NCBI GenBank assembly: GCA_049724395.1
Contig: JAUGWO010000242.1
Coordinates: 1 to 45,976 of the forward strand
Length of the DNA: 45,976 bases
Direction of reading: 5' to 3'
Origin: Spongospora subterranea f. sp. subterranea
Taxonomy: Eukaryota; Endomyxa: Phytomyxea; Phytomyxea; Plasmodiophorida
The position numbers and the translations under genes were made by a program. Shown piece after piece: positions 44,201 to 45,976 of the stretch (its first letter is position 1; each line of letters begins with the position of its first letter). Under the pieces are notes generated by a model that was not told where the DNA came from, did not search any database, and saw only the letters and a list, made by a program, of their open reading frames with translations.

Positions 44201-45557
44201 TGCACACAAACTGCAGCGATGGGCGTTGGAATTGCAGAGATTTCATTATGAAATCGAGCATATTAGTGGTGAAAGCAATGTTTGGGCAGATTTGATGACG
44301 AGATGGGGGGCTCCACCTCCAGTCGAACACCAGCTCACAGTGAACGTGCGAAGACTCACAAAAGCTATGATCAGTGAAGAGATGAGAGTAAGGCTACTGC
44401 AGAGAGCAGAATTTAAATGGCCCGACACATCGGAAATCAAAACAGCACAGAAGAAATGGTTAAAAGAAGAAATGTTCGTTGAGAACGAACAATCAGAAGG
44501 ATTGATAGTAACGAAGACTGGAAAAATCATTATACCTGAAGAAAGTGATGATTTGAAGATTAGGTTATGTGTGATTGCACATAGCGGAGGCAACAGTGGT
44601 CACCTTGGATACCAGGCAGCGACTCGGAAGATAGCTGAGTACTGCTGGTGGAAAGGATGCGAGCGCGATATGCTACAATTTTGTAGTACGTGTCTGCATT
44701 GCTTGCCGACGAGAGGCGGAATGAGAATTCCGAGACCATTGGGAGAAGCAGTCCATGGAACAAAACGCAATGAAGTGCTCCACATGGACTGGATATATAT
44801 CATGCCTGCGCCACGGAAGGGATTGCATGATTTCCAGTGGAACCTGATCCTGAGAGAAGCTCTCACGGGCATGATAAAGATAACACCGGCACAAACGCCG
44901 AACACTGCAATAACGATTGAAGCGCTACTGGAGTGGAGAGCAATTTTCGGAACACCGGAAATTATAGTAACAGACATGGCATCATATTTCATGTCCGATG
45001 TGATGAAGGAATATTCGAGAAGATGCAATATTCGACGTCATTTGACAGTGGCGTATGGTCATTACAACAATGGCTCGATTGAAGTGATCAATAAGAATTA
45101 CCTCCTATTGATTCGAGCATTGCTGTCTGAATTGAGATGGGATAAGGACATGTGGCCATATCTCAATCACAATATCGAGCATACTATCAATCATAGGGAA
45201 CAGACTATGCTCAACGGGCATGCACCCATTACAGTGATGAGTGGGATGAATGGGGACAACCCTTTGTCGGAAGTTTTCTGGTGCCCTGGAAGAAATGAGT
45301 TTGCAGTAAGCCCACTTGGAAAAGAGAAGATCCAGAACAGTGTGGAACAGTTGCAAAGTTCACTTGAAGAAATGCACAGAAATGTGTGTGACACATCTGC
45401 TAAATTGCGTGCTAAGAAGAGAGCGCAAAAGGACCATTTTCAAAGAACACCAAATTTCCATTTGGATGACTATGTGCTAATTGGTTTGCCGGAGCCGAAT
45501 ACGGCGGGCAAGAAGCTCTTTTTGAAATCAACAGGATTGTCGTATAAGTGCTCCTAA
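41265..45557 (+). CDS. Gypsy gag-pol polyprotein
   Basis: A 1430-codon frame with parts in the usual Ty3/gypsy order. Gag is about residues 1-270. A CCHC zinc knuckle (CYNCGKAGHPVYAC) is at about 274. The aspartic protease (AILDSGATDVSLL) is at about 357. Reverse transcriptase is about 600-780 (MTVDLRGVNAL, FKLDAFKGFWMMPL, IDDLLGY). RNase H is about 880-1000 (CMFTDANEYNSSGM). The integrase zinc-binding region (GHLGYQAATRKI, FCSTCLHC) is at about 1110-1150, and the integrase core (LHMDWIYIM, VTDMASYF, NNGSIEVIN) about 1165-1275. It works in particle formation, reverse transcription and integration of the element. The start is the first of two nearby Met codons. Confidence 0.9.
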   Translation: MMQSKEAVIMLEEETLSEQTIGREEVPKKMPTVTFEVNKAPRLEGFDREEILNFMTKYKVYVGVFKEAGADGMEPRPLKSMIKPSLLKAICRYELKAHEDVLTDKDLYDWLKDQLEKDKDGADMSKEMKKLAMKTEGTPLGRVMSLTGDFMEIVIKHGWENSFEGKEGQKLEVKFLLEAVRPFKLREKMKKLMSTEKAGLHRSPDLFLALLKEKVRSHQEWEDSEERPTKKQRSEPNPKKHGTDTRNRLEPREARAPHSNRPQINPKKGKGLICYNCGKAGHPVYACPDNLSKEKVAQILEEKKFQKNKQKHKVDYLLKNNQHKQKADYLLVYRLVRNDSDNNRILAKVNEGRFVPAILDSGATDVSLLPRSIANEAIRSSNLEVEVLDPPVKLILGDNVTEIESTEAITVVIRLRTKVGELITRKHRCLIWDVPSDEIILGGDLLKQLGIDPETALETLIEEGRPNPINTAMISTEARSEVEEIQINTEDNEEKRNPRDSYFTEDDVQIGDVITEEIESSLEDLVKQAATNGLPKLWQGKLRYLVNKYGSVWRKSLGPDSPAEVTPFKTQLKPNALEDSEFLKKFVDELMKYGLVEENYNSEWASPVLVVKKKDGGQRMTVDLRGVNALCESTVWPMPFMEAIVKHLAGSKFWFKLDAFKGFWMMPLAEECREMFSFMTDRAVYTPLRSIQGALNSATQFQARMSEVFKDLIFQKLIIWIDDLLGYCKTYEDWYCSLEETLRIANRYNIKFNVSKCDLFTNRIKFCGRLFSTEGVEHDPSRIEALIGITQPKSARDLQQFLMAAQWMSRSTPEYNTLVHKLQEVFEESMKNMPSRKKSIARQVRLVKYGWNATHALAFEKLKLAIAHCVKLGYPRDDRIQCMFTDANEYNSSGMVTQIPIEDAEQPVELQRHEPLGFVGHRFNATELNWTVAEKEGYAIKDTMTKLDYLLQMKRPFKLFSDHKNLVQIFSPKDVSKPTAHKLQRWALELQRFHYEIEHISGESNVWADLMTRWGAPPPVEHQLTVNVRRLTKAMISEEMRVRLLQRAEFKWPDTSEIKTAQKKWLKEEMFVENEQSEGLIVTKTGKIIIPEESDDLKIRLCVIAHSGGNSGHLGYQAATRKIAEYCWWKGCERDMLQFCSTCLHCLPTRGGMRIPRPLGEAVHGTKRNEVLHMDWIYIMPAPRKGLHDFQWNLILREALTGMIKITPAQTPNTAITIEALLEWRAIFGTPEIIVTDMASYFMSDVMKEYSRRCNIRRHLTVAYGHYNNGSIEVINKNYLLLIRALLSELRWDKDMWPYLNHNIEHTINHREQTMLNGHAPITVMSGMNGDNPLSEVFWCPGRNEFAVSPLGKEKIQNSVEQLQSSLEEMHRNVCDTSAKLRAKKRAQKDHFQRTPNFHLDDYVLIGLPEPNTAGKKLFLKSTGLSYKCS

Positions 45558-45620
45558 TCGAGAGGCCCTTACCGTATCACAGACTCGCAAAGTAACCATG
45601 TTTTTGAAGTTGAAAATATA

Positions 45621-45956
45621 GTGACTGGCAAGAAACAAATTGTCCATGGGGATAGAGTGCGATACTATGATGATAGTAAGCTGAATATCTCAGAGGATAT
45701 CAAAGCCCAGTTCTCCCATGATAATTTTTCTTTTGAAGTGAAGGAATTCAAAGGTTGCAGATTTGACCCACAATCTGGGCAAATTCAGCTGCTGGTTGAA
45801 TGGAAAGGATTTACTGAAGCAGATAATTCCTGGGAAAATCTGGAACATCTCAACACTGACGTACCAGGGCTAGTAGCAAATTATGCCAAGAAGTTAATTT
45901 CAGAAGACCATGTTCTGAAAGAAGATGTTATTGCGTTTATTACAAAGAAGAGTTGA
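45621..45956 (+). CDS. Gypsy chromodomain-containing C-terminal frame
   Basis: A 111-codon frame downstream of gag-pol with a chromodomain: FEVKEFKGCRFDPQSG, then LLVEWKGFTEADNSWENLEHL. In chromoviruses this domain follows integrase and steers insertion toward marked chromatin. The N-terminal part (HGDRVRYYDDSKL) looks like the end of the integrase C-terminal region. It belongs to the same element as 41265-45557. Confidence 0.85.
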   Translation: MTGKKQIVHGDRVRYYDDSKLNISEDIKAQFSHDNFSFEVKEFKGCRFDPQSGQIQLLVEWKGFTEADNSWENLEHLNTDVPGLVANYAKKLISEDHVLKEDVIAFITKKS

Positions 45957-45976
45957 TTGTTGGGAGTCATGCTTTT

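Larger units (their letters stand above)
40985..45976 (+). mobile_element. Ty3/gypsy LTR retrotransposon with chromodomain, nearly whole
   Basis: It holds a 5' leader (from about 40985; its LTR boundary is not determined), a gag-pol frame (41265-45557) and a chromodomain frame (45621-45956). Just after the last frame, TGTTGGGAGTCATGC at 45959 may be the start of the 3' LTR, which leaves the window, so LTR pairs cannot be compared and the age cannot be estimated directly. The very long open frame suggests it is young. It looks nearly whole, with about one break or a family read-through between frames. The same integrase lineage is seen in the fossil at 26280-28050. Confidence 0.85.

Noticed and set aside
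41295-45394. Minus-strand frames of 60-236 codons opposite the gypsy polyprotein
   Set aside because: Antisense shadows of a long coding frame with recognised domains.

Overview
The window is nuclear DNA of a repeat-rich microbial eukaryote. The evidence is spliced genes with very short GT-AG introns (41-127 nt, mostly 49-60), Ty3/gypsy, Ty1/copia, LINE, hAT and PIF/Harbinger elements, and long minisatellites. Secreted ankyrin proteins and ~50-nt introns fit a phytomyxid (Rhizaria), an oomycete or an early-diverging fungus. I cannot decide between them from sequence alone. There are no bacterial-type operons, rRNA or tRNA genes, or CRISPR arrays that I can see.

1-10457: a hierarchical inverted duplication. 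Two ~3.5 kb arms (1-3482 and 6731-10232) are inverted copies of one composite element. Each arm holds a broken gypsy pol fragment, a Harbinger transposase fragment and a ~55 bp minisatellite. Both ends of each arm are partial copies of one host-type gene family with a coiled-coil first exon and a conserved first intron. The 3.25 kb spacer holds copia fragments in opposite orientations and the only complete member of that family, a three-exon, 225-aa gene (4186-5036, minus).

10458-22682: a truncated LINE (11.2-13.0 kb) and scattered LINE pieces. Next come a 14-exon secreted ankyrin-repeat gene (13672-15827, minus) with a 96-bp minisatellite just upstream of its start, a decayed hAT transposon (17170-20038), and 26 bp further on a whole-looking PIF/Harbinger transposon (20065-22679) with TAA target duplications, perfect DDE motifs and an intact accessory Myb/SANT-like protein.

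22683-33083: a 2.1 kb array of ~37-bp repeats ends 30 bp before an intact gene for a signal-peptide, multi-pass membrane protein (25292-26077). Two broken gypsy fragments follow, flanking a decayed glycosyltransferase-like gene, and then a LINE 3' part.

33084-41000: a hidden eight-exon gene (34812-37037, minus) for a 607-aa secreted protein of no family I recognise. It has two short 'GEN' repeats and three diverged Cys/WG units. A truncated tandem duplicate lies upstream at 37728-38419. A GTACC-rich short element, a hairpin and a spliced USP (C19)-like cysteine protease gene with an AT-hook (39399-40932, minus) follow.

41000-45976: a nearly whole Ty3/gypsy element with a 1430-aa gag-pol frame and a chromodomain frame. 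It runs to the window edge.

The four exon models (ankyrin, 607-aa, USP-like, coiled-coil) were built by hand. Each sums to a whole number of codons with consistent junction phases, which is the main support for them.
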